Shown here one piece after another: positions 35,380 through 35,492 of a stretch of 35,492 bases of DNA; position 1 is the first letter of the stretch; the number at the start of each line of letters is the position of its first letter. Source of the DNA: Candidatus Vogelbacteria bacterium RIFOXYD1_FULL_46_19 (GTDB lineage Bacteria > Patescibacteriota > Minisyncoccia > Phycocordibacterales > XYD1-FULL-46-19); contig MHTK01000008.1 in assembly GCA_001824825.1 (NCBI GenBank), positions 1 to 35,492 on the forward strand, given 5' to 3'. The notes below the pieces were generated by a model that ran no database searches, was not told where the DNA came from, and saw nothing but the letters and a program-made list of their open reading frames with translations. The position numbers and the translations under genes were made by a program.

Positions 35380-35492
35380 ACTAAATATTATAGCACAGAG
35401 ACAGTAGGTCTAAAAACACATAACGTAACTTTGGTTGGTAGTGCCGGAGGTGGGACTTGGTCACGAGTTACTAAGCAAATTCATCACTACGT

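Overview
The window looks like a chromosomal segment from a Candidate Phyla Radiation (Patescibacteria/Parcubacteria-like) bacterium. This is inferred from gene content and protein style only; no database was searched. TGA and TAA are both used as ordinary stops. Core genes present: dnaX, dus, an amidase, an ftsQ-like gene, serS, dprA, topA, a relA/spoT homologue, parB, a FemAB-like acyltransferase and a DUF192 protein. Interleaved with these are GC-richer genes with clear Shine-Dalgarno sequences and intrinsic terminators: purH, purB, a purC-purE fusion, pyrF, a pyrE-like gene, a beta-helix surface protein and several small unknowns. Most notable observations: (1) an intact tRNA-Gln(UUG) gene nested between the separated 5' and 3' halves of a second tRNA-Gln copy, in a hairpin-rich ~700 bp region; (2) a family of 30-34 bp near-perfect palindromes (core AATTCGCGCGAATT) clustered at 14.8-19 kb, two of which bracket an ArsR-like gene and one of which supplies its stop codon; (3) two copies of a C-rich/G-quadruplex motif linked to that palindrome; (4) a PurC-PurE fusion resembling animal PAICS; (5) a DnaX lacking the canonical Cys4 zinc module; (6) leaderless-type starts on core genes versus SD-led starts on GC-rich genes; (7) a degenerate duplication of the topA 3' end. 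No CRISPR array, rRNA or transposase was found.
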